Of a stretch of 64,000 bases of DNA, positions 20,539-31,225 are shown piece by piece (the stretch's first letter is position 1; the number at the start of each line of letters is the position of its first letter). The stretch lies in the NCBI GenBank assembly GCA_016871895.1, contig VHBO01000007.1, positions 1 through 64,000 on the forward strand, in the 5' to 3' direction. A program made the position numbers and the translations under genes. The DNA is from Gemmatimonadota bacterium. GTDB lineage: Bacteria > Gemmatimonadota > Gemmatimonadetes > Gemmatimonadales > Gemmatimonadaceae. The notes below the pieces were generated by a model, which ran no database searches, had not been told where the DNA came from, and saw only the letters and a program-made list of their open reading frames with translations.

Positions 20539-20894
20539 GACGCGGACCCGCTGGATGACGAGCTGGAGGAGCCGCCCGAGGCGCTGCTCGAGGACGACGG
20601 ACTCGGCGGCGCTTGGGGCGCTGCAGGGGCAGGCGACGCGGCGGTGTCGGGCTTCGTGGGAGCCGACGCCTCCGACTTCGCGGCCGCCGCGCGCTGATCC
20701 TTCTTCCCGTCCTTGCCGTAATCGGTGATGTAGAACCCGGAGCCCTTGAAGAGGAGCCCCCCGCCAGCCGAGACGCGGCGCGGCGCGTCCGCCCCGCAGG
20801 TCGGACACGGCAGCGCCGTCGCGGCGGCACTGATCCGCTGGACGAACTGTTCGAAATCGTGCCCCGCAGGGCAGCGGTACTCGTAGGTCGGCAT
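20535..20894 (-). CDS. FmdB-family zinc-ribbon protein with low-complexity Pro/Ala/Ser tail
   Basis: [17 protein letters not shown]...[38 protein letters not shown]...[11 protein letters not shown]. Confidence 0.9.
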   Translation of the reverse strand: MPTYEYRCPAGHDFEQFVQRISAAATALPCPTCGADAPRRVSAGGGLLFKGSGFYITDYGKDGKKDQRAAAAKSEASAPTKPDTAASPAPAAPQAPPSPSSSSSASGGSSSSSSSGSAS

Positions 20895-20965
20895 CGGCAG
20901 GGGTCGGCGTAACACGTGGAACCGGTAGAAGTTAGATGTCCTCGAGAGCCCCTACAAGCGACGGC

Positions 20966-22564
<1,599 letters not shown>

Positions 22565-22594
22565 CTGGGAAATCTGTCACCGGCGCGCGGCGCG

Positions 22595-22634
22595 CGCCGT
22601 CTCAGCCGCCGTCTCAGCCGCCGTCTCAGCCGCC
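22595..22634. repeat. 12-bp tandem repeat (CGCCGTCTCAGC x ~3.3) spanning the fbp stop codon
   Basis: Three exact consecutive copies; generates three in-frame TGA codons (22626-22628, 22614-22616, 22602-22604). Confidence 0.9.
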
Positions 22635-23639
22635 CGCGAGCAGCGCCGAGGCGATCGCGACGTCGGCCTTGGAGCCGACGAAGTACGGCGAGCGCTGATG
22701 GAGCGCGGTCGGCGCGACATCGAGGATCCGCTGCCGTCCGTCGATGGCGGCGCCCCCCGCCTGCTCGCAGATGAAGGCGAGCGGGTTGCACTCGTAGAGT
22801 AGCCGCAGCTTGCCGGTGGGGCTCTTGGTGTTCGCCGGATACGCGAAGAGCCCCCCGCCGAGGAGGTTGCGATGAAAATCGGCGACGAGGGAGCCCACGT
22901 AGCGCACGTTCATCGCCTCGCGCTGCCCGTCCATCCCACGATAGCGCTGGATGAGCGCCGCCACCGTCGGGGTCCAATGCTGCTCGTACGCCTCGTTGAC
23001 CGAGAGGTATCGGCCGTGCTCGGGGATCCGGATGTTCGGATGCGACAGCAGGTACTCCCCGATCGCCGGATCGAGCGTGAACCCGTGCGCGCCCTGGCCC
23101 GTGGTGTAGACGAGCATCGTGGACGAGCCGTAGATGACATAGCCGGCGGCCACCTGCCGATACCCGGGCTGGAGCATATCGGCGACGGTACCGACCCCGC
23201 CCTCCGGCGTCACCCGGCGCAGCACCGAGAAAATGGTCCCCACCGGGATGTTGACGTCGATGTTCGACGAGCCGTCGAGGGGATCGAACAGCAGCACGTA
23301 GCTGCCGCGATCGAAGCGGTCAGGGATCTCGATGATCCCCTCCTCCTCCTCGGATGCCATCGCGCAGAGCCGACCGCCGTGGTCCAGCGCCTTCACGATG
23401 ATGTCGTTCGCGATGACGTCGAGCTTCTGCTGGATCTCGCCCTGCACGTTCGACGTCTCGCGCGCGCCGAGCACGTCGGCGAGGCCGGCGAGCCGCACCT
23501 TGTTCGCAATCATCTTGCTCGCGAGCGCGAGATCGTAGAGGATGCCGGAGAGCGCCCCTGTCGCCTCGGGATGCTTCCGCTCCTGCTCGATGATGAACCG
23601 CTCAATCGTGACGACGGAGGTGGCGGTATTGGTGACCAC
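22626..23639 (-). CDS. fbp: Fructose-1,6-bisphosphatase class I
   Basis: YVLLFDPLDGSSNIDVNIPVGTIFSV; GKLRLLYECNPLAFICEQAGG. Confidence 0.97.
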   Translation of the reverse strand: MVTNTATSVVTIERFIIEQERKHPEATGALSGILYDLALASKMIANKVRLAGLADVLGARETSNVQGEIQQKLDVIANDIIVKALDHGGRLCAMASEEEEGIIEIPDRFDRGSYVLLFDPLDGSSNIDVNIPVGTIFSVLRRVTPEGGVGTVADMLQPGYRQVAAGYVIYGSSTMLVYTTGQGAHGFTLDPAIGEYLLSHPNIRIPEHGRYLSVNEAYEQHWTPTVAALIQRYRGMDGQREAMNVRYVGSLVADFHRNLLGGGLFAYPANTKSPTGKLRLLYECNPLAFICEQAGGAAIDGRQRILDVAPTALHQRSPYFVGSKADVAIASALLAGG

Positions 23640-23681
23640 GGGGCACTCCGTGACGAGGGTGGGGCGCGGGGAGGGGGCCCG

Positions 23682-25772
23682 TCACCGGGAAAGCTCGCCG
23701 GGAGGCGCGGGCGGGGGCAATGGCGGCGTTATCACCCAGCGGCGCCCCGCAACTCGTGCCTCCCATCGGACACCGTCGGTCCGCAGCCGCACGACACCCA
23801 GCTGATCGGTGCGGAACACGGTCGTGCCCTGCTCGAGGAGGCGCCGCATCACGGGTGGCGCGGGATGCCCGTAGCGATTCGTCGCGCCGACGGAGACGAG
23901 CGCGACACGCGGCCGCACCGCATCGAGGAACGCCGCCGTGGAACTCGTCGTGGAGCCGTGATGCGCAACCTTGAGCACGTCCGCGCGGAGCTCCGCCGGC
24001 GCGTAGCGCGCGAGCAACCAGGCCTCCTCATCGGCCTCGGCATCGCCGGTGAGCAGAAGACGCGCGGCGCCGAACTGCAGCCGTACGACCGCGCTCGCGG
24101 AGTTCGGGTCCACGAGGCCGGCGGCCCAGGCGGAGTCGGGGGCGAGGAAGGTGCAGGTGATCCCGTCGATGCTAAGCACCTCACCCGGTCGGACCCTCGC
24201 CCATCGCACGCCCTGCGCCTCGATCGCGGCGAGCGCCTCCCGATACGCTCCATGCGCCGCGACGAAGCCGCCATCGCGCACCTGCGCTGGCCGGAGCGCC
24301 CGGATCACCGACGCGGCGCCCCCGATGTGATCGGCGTGGGGATGCGTGAGGACGAGGAGGGCGAGCGCGCCGCCATGCCGGCGGAGCGCGGGAAGGACCG
24401 TGCGTCGGCCCGCATCACCGCCGCGCCACGCGCGCCCGGCATCGACGAGGATCCACCGACCCCGCGGGGTGCGCACGGCGATCGCGTCCCCCTGCCCCAC
24501 GTCGAGAAGCTGCACCTCCATCGCCGGACGCCCATCGAGCTGCGGCCCCCACACCGGCCACCACGGCATCGCGGCGAGGCCGATCGCCCCCACCAACGCG
24601 GGGGTCCGCGGTCGTGTCGACCAGACCGCGGCGAGGAGGGAGACCGCGGCGACACCGGCGAGCGCCGCTGCCGCGAGCGACGGCACGACGGAGAGACTTG
24701 CCCACGACGGCGCGCTCGCACCGATGGCGACCCCGTCCAGCGCGTGGAGGAGCGGGCGGGCGGCCGCGGCGGCGATCGACGCGCCTCCCCGCTCGGGGAG
24801 GATCATCGCGAGGAAGAGGGTCGGCTGGAGCGCAGCGACGATCGGTCCCGCCACGACGTTCGCGAGCGGACCGATCAGACTGAGCCGCCCGAAGTGCCAC
24901 GCCACGAGCGGCGCGGCGACGAGCGTGGCGACGGTTCCCGCCAGAAGTTCGCGGATCACCGGCGCCATCGGCGCCTCCGCCTCGTCGGTGCGTCGACGCA
25001 CGAAGCGTCCGACCGCGACGAGCGCGGCGTATCCGGCAACGGAGAGTTGCCACCCGAGGTCGCCGACCACGGCGGCATCGAGCGCGACGGGGACGATCGC
25101 CCCGAGCGTAAAGGCGCCCCACGGGTGCACGGGCCGCTGGCGGGCCCGCGCCAGCGCGATGGCGGCGAAGAGGACGAGGCTCCGGACCGCAGGCGCCGGC
25201 GCCCCGATCGCGGCCACGTAGAGCACGGCCACCGCGACGGCGGCCGCATCGGCGGCACGACGGGAGAGCCGCATCGCCCGGAAGGCGAGGGTGAGCGCGG
25301 CGCCGACGATCGCGACGTGCAGACCGGAGATCGACAGCAGGTGCACGAGCCCCGCATCGGCGTAGCGGTCGCGGAGCTCGGGCGTCAGGCCGTCAGTCTC
25401 GGCGATGAGCAGGGCGCGGACGATCCCCGCGTCCTCCCTGAAGAGCCGGTCGAGCCGCACGGACGTGCGACGGCGCCACCCGTCGAGCGCCGCCGCGGTC
25501 GCCGCGATTGCGCCCTCGGTGGGTACGGCCGGCACCCCGGACTCCACCCCAACGGACGGTGGACGCCCGTCGCCTAGCCCTGCGGAGGTACCGAACGAGA
25601 GCGCAGCGAGGACGAGCACCGACGCGGGCGCCACCGTCCGCCCGCGCCCCGTCGCCGCGGCCCACACGCTCACGAGGCAAACGAGCGGTGCGCCCCACGC
25701 GACCGGCACGCCGGCGCGCGCGAGGAGGAGCCCGACGACCCAGGCGGTACCGGCCACGAAGTTGAGCGGCAT
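23682..25772 (-). CDS. comEC: ComEC/Rec2-type DNA internalisation protein (Competence domain plus metallo-beta-lactamase domain)
   Basis: GLVHLLSISGLHVAIVGA; QLLDVGQGDAIAVRTPRG; THPHADHIGGA; LKVAHHGSTTS. Confidence 0.92.
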   Translation of the reverse strand: MPLNFVAGTAWVVGLLLARAGVPVAWGAPLVCLVSVWAAATGRGRTVAPASVLVLAALSFGTSAGLGDGRPPSVGVESGVPAVPTEGAIAATAAALDGWRRRTSVRLDRLFREDAGIVRALLIAETDGLTPELRDRYADAGLVHLLSISGLHVAIVGAALTLAFRAMRLSRRAADAAAVAVAVLYVAAIGAPAPAVRSLVLFAAIALARARQRPVHPWGAFTLGAIVPVALDAAVVGDLGWQLSVAGYAALVAVGRFVRRRTDEAEAPMAPVIRELLAGTVATLVAAPLVAWHFGRLSLIGPLANVVAGPIVAALQPTLFLAMILPERGGASIAAAAARPLLHALDGVAIGASAPSWASLSVVPSLAAAALAGVAAVSLLAAVWSTRPRTPALVGAIGLAAMPWWPVWGPQLDGRPAMEVQLLDVGQGDAIAVRTPRGRWILVDAGRAWRGGDAGRRTVLPALRRHGGALALLVLTHPHADHIGGAASVIRALRPAQVRDGGFVAAHGAYREALAAIEAQGVRWARVRPGEVLSIDGITCTFLAPDSAWAAGLVDPNSASAVVRLQFGAARLLLTGDAEADEEAWLLARYAPAELRADVLKVAHHGSTTSSTAAFLDAVRPRVALVSVGATNRYGHPAPPVMRRLLEQGTTVFRTDQLGVVRLRTDGVRWEARVAGRRWVITPPLPPPAPPGELSR

Positions 25773-25857
25773 CGCGCGGCAGCATCGGAGGTCGCGCGCG
25801 CCTCGTCGTCATCGCCGCCGCGCACGCGTCATCGTGTCGCGACGGCGCGTGCGTTCG

Positions 25858-27192
25858 CTACCCCGCCATCGGGAGCGGTCGGCGCTCCTCGACCGGCGTA
25901 CCGGTGAAGGTCGCGCCGCTCGTGCCGGTGAGCTCCACCGTCAGATAGCGGCCGATCCAGCTGGTCGGCCCGGCGACGAGCACCGTCTTGAAGTCGCGGG
26001 AGCGCCCCTGCACCAGCTCCCCGCCCTTCCGCGCCTCCTTCTCGATCAGCACCTCGAGGCGGTCCCCGAGGCGCGCGAGGTTCCGCTCCCGCGCGATTCC
26101 GCGCACCGTCGCCACGAGCGCGTCGTACCGGGCGTCCATCACCGCCGGGGAGATGGTCCACTCGGGAGGCATCCGCGTGGCCGGCGTCCCTTCGCGCGCC
26201 GAGAACTTGAAGGTGAAGGCGTCGTCGAAGCGGACCTCCCGGCAGAGCGAGAGCGTCTCCTCGAACTCGGCGTCGGTCTCGCCGGGGAAGCCGACGATGA
26301 TATCGGTGGTGAGCGTGAGGCCGGGGATCGCGGCGCGCAGCCGCGCCACGGCATCGAGGTACTCCTCACGCGTGTAGCGCCGCAGCATCCGCTTCAGCAT
26401 CGACGTGCTCCCGCTCTGCATCGGCAGGTGCACGTGCTCGCAGACGGTCGGCGTCTCCGCCATCGCCGCGATCACCCGGTCGGAGAAGTCATTGGGATGC
26501 GGACTCGTGTAGCGGAGGCGCCGGAGCCCGGGGACGGCGCCGACCGCGCGGAGGAGGTCGGCGAAGTCGTGGGTGCCGTCGTGGTACGAGTTGACGGTCT
26601 GCCCGAGGAGGATGACCTCGTGGATCCCCTGCGAGACGACGGCCTCCGTCTCGCGCACGACGTCCGCGAGCCGCCGGCTCCGTTCGGGGCCGCGCGTGGT
26701 GGGCACGATGCAGTACGTGCAGCGGTAATCGCAGCCTCGCTGCACCGGGATCCACGCCTTCACGCCATCGAAGCGCCGGGCGGTGACGTCCTCGTAGTGC
26801 TCCTCGAGGTCGAAGTCGGTCGCGACGCGTCGCTCGCCCTGCCGCGCCCCGTCGAGGAGCGACGGGAGCATCCGGTACGCGTCGGGCCCGACGACGAGCT
26901 GCACGCGGGTGTCGGTCTCGAGCAGCCGGGGCCCGAGGCGCTGCGCCATACATCCCGTCACGCCGAGCACGGCCCCGACCTTGAGGTCGCGACGGAGCTC
27001 GCCAAGGCGGCCGATCACACGCTGCTCGGCGTTCTCGCGGATGGCACAGGTGTTCACCAGCACGACGTCGGCCCCGATGGGGTGGTCGACGGCGTCGTAC
27101 CCCTCACGCGCGAGCGCGCCGTACATCAGCTCGGAGTCGCTGACGTTCATCTGGCAGCCGTAGGTCTCGATGTAGACGGTGCGGCGGGTCAC
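25858..27192 (-). CDS. miaB: tRNA-2-methylthio-N6-dimethylallyladenosine synthase
   Basis: VYIETYGCQMNVSDSE; GCDYRCTYCIVPTTRGPERSR (radical SAM CxxxCxxC). Confidence 0.96.
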   Translation of the reverse strand: MTRRTVYIETYGCQMNVSDSELMYGALAREGYDAVDHPIGADVVLVNTCAIRENAEQRVIGRLGELRRDLKVGAVLGVTGCMAQRLGPRLLETDTRVQLVVGPDAYRMLPSLLDGARQGERRVATDFDLEEHYEDVTARRFDGVKAWIPVQRGCDYRCTYCIVPTTRGPERSRRLADVVRETEAVVSQGIHEVILLGQTVNSYHDGTHDFADLLRAVGAVPGLRRLRYTSPHPNDFSDRVIAAMAETPTVCEHVHLPMQSGSTSMLKRMLRRYTREEYLDAVARLRAAIPGLTLTTDIIVGFPGETDAEFEETLSLCREVRFDDAFTFKFSAREGTPATRMPPEWTISPAVMDARYDALVATVRGIARERNLARLGDRLEVLIEKEARKGGELVQGRSRDFKTVLVAGPTSWIGRYLTVELTGTSGATFTGTPVEERRPLPMAG

Positions 27193-28373
27193 GGGCGCGG
27201 CGGGGCTGGGGTGAACGGCAAGAGGAGATGGAAGATACTGCCCCGCCCCTCTTCGCTCTCGACCCAGATGCGGCCGCCGTGCGACTCGACCGCGATTCGG
27301 CAGAACGCGAGGCCGAGCCCGGAGCTCCGAACCTTCGGCGCGTGCGGACCACGGACCTGCTCGAACTTCCGGAAGATCAGGTCCTGGAACGCCGGCGGGA
27401 TCCCGGGGCCGTCATCGGCGACGGTGAGATGGATCCCCTCTGCCTCGCGGCGCGCGCCGAGCGTGACGGTCACGGGCGCGGCCGAATGTGTGACGGCGTT
27501 CTGGATGAGGTTCGAGAGGACGCGCTTGAGGAGCGTCTTGTCAGCCTCGAAAACGGGGGCATCGTCTTCGACCGCGGTACGCGCGGTGGCCTGCTCCTGA
27601 TGGAAGCGTCCCGCCCAGTCGTGCACGAGCTCCGCCATCAGCGCCCCGGGCGCGATGGGCTCCGGCTGTAGCGCGAGAGTCTGCTCGGCGACCCGCGACA
27701 CATCGAGCAGATCCTGGATGAGCCCGAGCAGGTCCTCGGCCTTCGCCTCGACATCGGAGAGGGCGCGGGCCGGGCCGGGCGGGACGACGCCGAAGTCCCC
27801 GTCCCGGAGCATCTCGAGGGTCGCGAGCACCGCGGTAAGCGGCGTCTTGAGGTCGTGGACGATCATCCGCACGAGATCCTCACGGGCCTGCTGGGCCTCG
27901 CGGAGCTCGAGGAGGCTCCGCTCGAGGGCGTCGGTCGCGCCCTTGAGCTTCAGGAGCGCGCGCACGCGTGCGCCGAGGACGTGCCGGTCGTGCGGCTTCA
28001 GGAGGAAGTCGTCGCCGCCCGCCTCGATCGCCTTGAGGCGGACCGTGCCGTCGTTGAGCGCCGAGACGAAGATGACGGGGATCCGGGCCGTGCGCGGATC
28101 GCGCTTCAGTCGGCGGCAGACCTCGAAGCCGGTCTCTCGCGGGTCGACGCCGAGGTCGCCCGCGGGCATCGAGACATCGAGGATACAGCAGTCGGGGCGG
28201 TCGAAGGTGGCGCGTGCGAGGGCCTCGGGGCCATCGGCGGCGCTGATGACGCGAACCCCCAGCCCGGCGAGCTGATCGCGCAGGAGCTCGACGTTCGCCT
28301 CGACGTCGTCCGCGACGAGCACGAGCGCCCCGGCGCCACCCGACGGCTGCGACGGGGTGCTCACCGGCGTCAT
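27189..28373 (-). CDS. Hybrid two-component protein: N-terminal receiver then HisKA/HATPase_c histidine kinase
   Basis: LVADDVEANVELL...CCILDVSMP...PVIFVSALND; MIVHDLKTPLTAVLATLEML; VLSNLIQNAVTHSA; GLGLAFCRIAVESHGG. Confidence 0.93.
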   Translation of the reverse strand: MTPVSTPSQPSGGAGALVLVADDVEANVELLRDQLAGLGVRVISAADGPEALARATFDRPDCCILDVSMPAGDLGVDPRETGFEVCRRLKRDPRTARIPVIFVSALNDGTVRLKAIEAGGDDFLLKPHDRHVLGARVRALLKLKGATDALERSLLELREAQQAREDLVRMIVHDLKTPLTAVLATLEMLRDGDFGVVPPGPARALSDVEAKAEDLLGLIQDLLDVSRVAEQTLALQPEPIAPGALMAELVHDWAGRFHQEQATARTAVEDDAPVFEADKTLLKRVLSNLIQNAVTHSAAPVTVTLGARREAEGIHLTVADDGPGIPPAFQDLIFRKFEQVRGPHAPKVRSSGLGLAFCRIAVESHGGRIWVESEEGRGSIFHLLLPFTPAPPRP

Positions 28374-28374
28374 C

Positions 28375-29520
28375 TCAGGGCCGGATACCGAACCCGAGCG
28401 AGACGAGCCACGCCCGTTCCGTGGCACCATCCGTGCGGCGCGATGCTCGCTGGACGGCGAGGTCCACCTGACCGCGCCCGCGGGACACCGGGACCCCGAA
28501 CCCGCCGCTGAAAGCGCGTTCGTCGACGACGGCGGTTCCGACGCCGAACGGGAGGGTGCGGTCACGGACACCGAGGCGGACGAGCGACGCGATGCCGGCG
28601 ACCTTAGGGCCGGCGACCTCGAGCCCCGCGCCGATTTCCGTGGCGTCGAAGGTCGACATCGCCGCGGTCCCGAGCGCATCCATCTGCGACCATCGGACCC
28701 GTTCGATGCGCGCGGAGAGCGCGGTGTTCGGGATCCCGACGTACGACGCCCCGATCCCAAGGCGCGACGGGACCCGCGCCGACGCGAGTGAGGCGTCATC
28801 CTGACGGACGCTCAACGGCCCGGAGGTACGCAGGGAGGCCCCGACGACAAGACTCTTGATCGGCGCCGCCACGATCCCCAGAGAGAGGGCCCGCCCGCCG
28901 TAGCTGAGCACCGACGATTGCTCGACGCTCCCGAGGCCTGAGCTGTCCGGAAACGAGCGACCGAAAGCGATCCGATTCTCCCCGACGATGGCGTGCACCG
29001 CGGCCCCCACCTGCACCTGCGGGAGCAGTTGCATCGCGACGGCGAAGCGCGCGTCGGTCATCGCGCCGTTGCTCGACGCGCCGAGGACCGACGGGAGCGT
29101 CTCCCCGGCGACCACCTGATTGTCGGCGTACGCGTTGCTGAACGTCCGATCCAGGAAGGTGCTGAACGAGGCGCCGAAGGAGACCGGCCCCACTGCCCCG
29201 GTGGCACTGAAGATCGGGAACCGGACGACGCGCGCCGATGCCCGATCGGTGCCCGCGGTCGTCCGTCGCGTCTCCGGCTCCACCTGCGAGTAGATCGAGT
29301 ACCGTGCCCCCGACGCGACGGTCGCCGGATTGATCGGTGAGGCCGGATCAAGCTCGGCGCCGGCGCCACCGCCGCCGAGCGCGGCGGCGCTGAGTTGACC
29401 CGTGGGGTAGCCGAACCCCTGGACCGCGATCGCACCCTGCGCGTCGAGTGGAGCCGAGACGAGCGCCACGGAGGCGAGGGAGGCCAACGCGCAGGCGGCC
29501 GGGAAGAGGCGAAGTCGCAT
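28375..29520 (-). CDS. Hypothetical outer-membrane beta-barrel protein (FadL/PorV-like)
   Basis: Signal peptide; ALGGGGAGAELDPASPINPATV; repeated amphipathic strands; possible GTG start at 29523. Confidence 0.6.
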   Translation of the reverse strand: MRLRLFPAACALASLASVALVSAPLDAQGAIAVQGFGYPTGQLSAAALGGGGAGAELDPASPINPATVASGARYSIYSQVEPETRRTTAGTDRASARVVRFPIFSATGAVGPVSFGASFSTFLDRTFSNAYADNQVVAGETLPSVLGASSNGAMTDARFAVAMQLLPQVQVGAAVHAIVGENRIAFGRSFPDSSGLGSVEQSSVLSYGGRALSLGIVAAPIKSLVVGASLRTSGPLSVRQDDASLASARVPSRLGIGASYVGIPNTALSARIERVRWSQMDALGTAAMSTFDATEIGAGLEVAGPKVAGIASLVRLGVRDRTLPFGVGTAVVDERAFSGGFGVPVSRGRGQVDLAVQRASRRTDGATERAWLVSLGFGIRP

Positions 29521-30812
29521 CACGGGCGTCCGTAGCGGATGGCGGGGACGTAGCTGATCCGCAGCCGCGGCCGGAGGCCGGCGGGCGCCTCAGCGGAGAA
29601 GAAGCGGACGCCAGGAGAGTCGGTGCCGTCGACGTCGGGTCGGAGGACGATCGCCGTCGGGAAGGGCGACGCGCCATTCACGGTGCGCCACTGCCGGATG
29701 GCCCCGTTCATCTCGAGCTGGACCGTACCCGAATCCCCCGCCGCGGTGACGATCGAGTCACTGATGGCCGTCCCCGCCGGCGCGAGCAGGCGCGCCGCGC
29801 GGCTGAGGTCGGTCATCGCGAAACCGGCGAGCACGAGCTGTCCGCGCACCTTCACCGTCCGCGCCGGATCGAGCGCCCGCAGGGGGTCCTGTACGAGCTC
29901 GAGGCGCGCGCTGAGCACGGCCACGGAATCCGTGAGCCAGCGCGGGAGCGCGAACCGGATGTAGGTCCGCCGGCCCGGCAGTCCACCAACAAGCAGCCGC
30001 GCCGGGGCATCGACCGCTGGCGCGCGCACGACGTAGGAATAATCCGCATACTCCGACCGCAGGCCCTCCGGCGCCGTCGGTGTCTTGGAGCTCGGGAGGA
30101 CGGTCTTCGCCGCCACGATCGAATCCGGCGCGACGCGGTACCGTAACACCGGCCCGTTCGCCCCTGACTCAGAGGCGCGCACCTGGACCGCGACGGAGCC
30201 CGCGGCGCGGATCCGCAATCCGATCCGCAGCGGACGGCCCGAGTCGGCGAGGATCGCGCGGAACTTCGCCGTATCGAGGGGGATGCGAACGGTCAGCGAA
30301 TCGCCGAACCCTGCGCTGTCCACCTGCACCGTGCCGAGGAGCTGTGCCGCCGTGAAGCGTGGGGTCAGCTGCGAGGGGAGCGAATCCACCGCCGTCGTAT
30401 CGGTCACATCGAAGGCGTCGAGGAACGCCGTCGCCGGTAGCTTGACCGCGGTCTTCAACAATTGAACACGCAGCGCGAGCGAATCGAGATAGGTGATCGG
30501 CCGCGCAGTGTCCCCCACCGGCGCCCAGACCCGCGTCAGCGTGTCGAAGCGCACGATCACGCGGACATCGAGCGTATCCCCGCGGCTCGCCAACAGCATC
30601 GGGGACTCGGTCCCCTGGAATGGGAACCCCCCAATCGCGCTGTCCACCGCGACGATGTCCGCGAGGACGGTATCGAGGATGTCGAGCGTCTGCCCGGGGC
30701 AGAGGACCGGGCAGGTGGCGCCGGTGTCGAGCCGCTCGGAGCACGCGCCGGTCGCGAACACGACGGCGAGCACCCAGGCGAGGGGGGCCCGAAGGAGAGG
30801 AGAACGCATCAT
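29520..30812 (-). CDS. Hypothetical secreted lipoprotein
   Basis: MMRSPLLRAPLAWVLAVVFATGACSER lipobox-like; beta-rich; overlaps the downstream OM protein gene. Confidence 0.6.
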   Translation of the reverse strand: MMRSPLLRAPLAWVLAVVFATGACSERLDTGATCPVLCPGQTLDILDTVLADIVAVDSAIGGFPFQGTESPMLLASRGDTLDVRVIVRFDTLTRVWAPVGDTARPITYLDSLALRVQLLKTAVKLPATAFLDAFDVTDTTAVDSLPSQLTPRFTAAQLLGTVQVDSAGFGDSLTVRIPLDTAKFRAILADSGRPLRIGLRIRAAGSVAVQVRASESGANGPVLRYRVAPDSIVAAKTVLPSSKTPTAPEGLRSEYADYSYVVRAPAVDAPARLLVGGLPGRRTYIRFALPRWLTDSVAVLSARLELVQDPLRALDPARTVKVRGQLVLAGFAMTDLSRAARLLAPAGTAISDSIVTAAGDSGTVQLEMNGAIRQWRTVNGASPFPTAIVLRPDVDGTDSPGVRFFSAEAPAGLRPRLRISYVPAIRYGRP

Positions 30813-31225
30813 GCGTGGAGCTGCGAAGGCGTGAAGGGAGCGGGCAGCAGGTCGCGCAACGTCCAGCGCGCCTCACGGCCGGCGGCGGTGCGGGCGATGA
30901 CGGCGAGATCGAGCCCGAACTCGGCGAGCACCTGCCGGCACATCCCACAGGGGGGCGTCGGCGTCTCGGCAGCGGTGCTGATATACACCGCTACGAAGCG
31001 CCGATGTCCCGCAGCGACGGCGGCCGCGATGGCCCCGCGCTCGGCGCAGATTCCCGAGGGGTATGCGGCGTTCTCGACGTTGCACCCGGCGATCACCTGC
31101 GCGTCGGCAGTCAGCAGAGCAGCCCCGACGTGGAACTTCGAGTACGGCGCATAGGCGCGGGCCATCGCCTCGTCGGCGGCGGCGCGCAGGGCGGCGAGGT
31201 GCGGCGCGACGGGATCGAGCGTCAT
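30809..31225 (-). CDS. cdd: Cytidine deaminase
   Basis: YSKFHVGAALLTADAQVIAGCNVENAAYPSGICAERGAIAAAV...PTPPCGMCRQVLAEF. Confidence 0.96.
   Translation of the reverse strand: MTLDPVAPHLAALRAAADEAMARAYAPYSKFHVGAALLTADAQVIAGCNVENAAYPSGICAERGAIAAAVAAGHRRFVAVYISTAAETPTPPCGMCRQVLAEFGLDLAVIARTAAGREARWTLRDLLPAPFTPSQLHA

Noticed and set aside
22872-25577. 901-aa plus-strand ORF opposite fbp and comEC
   Set aside because: Arg/Gly/Pro/His-rich shadow ORF typical of high-GC antisense frames; the minus strand encodes clear conserved proteins.
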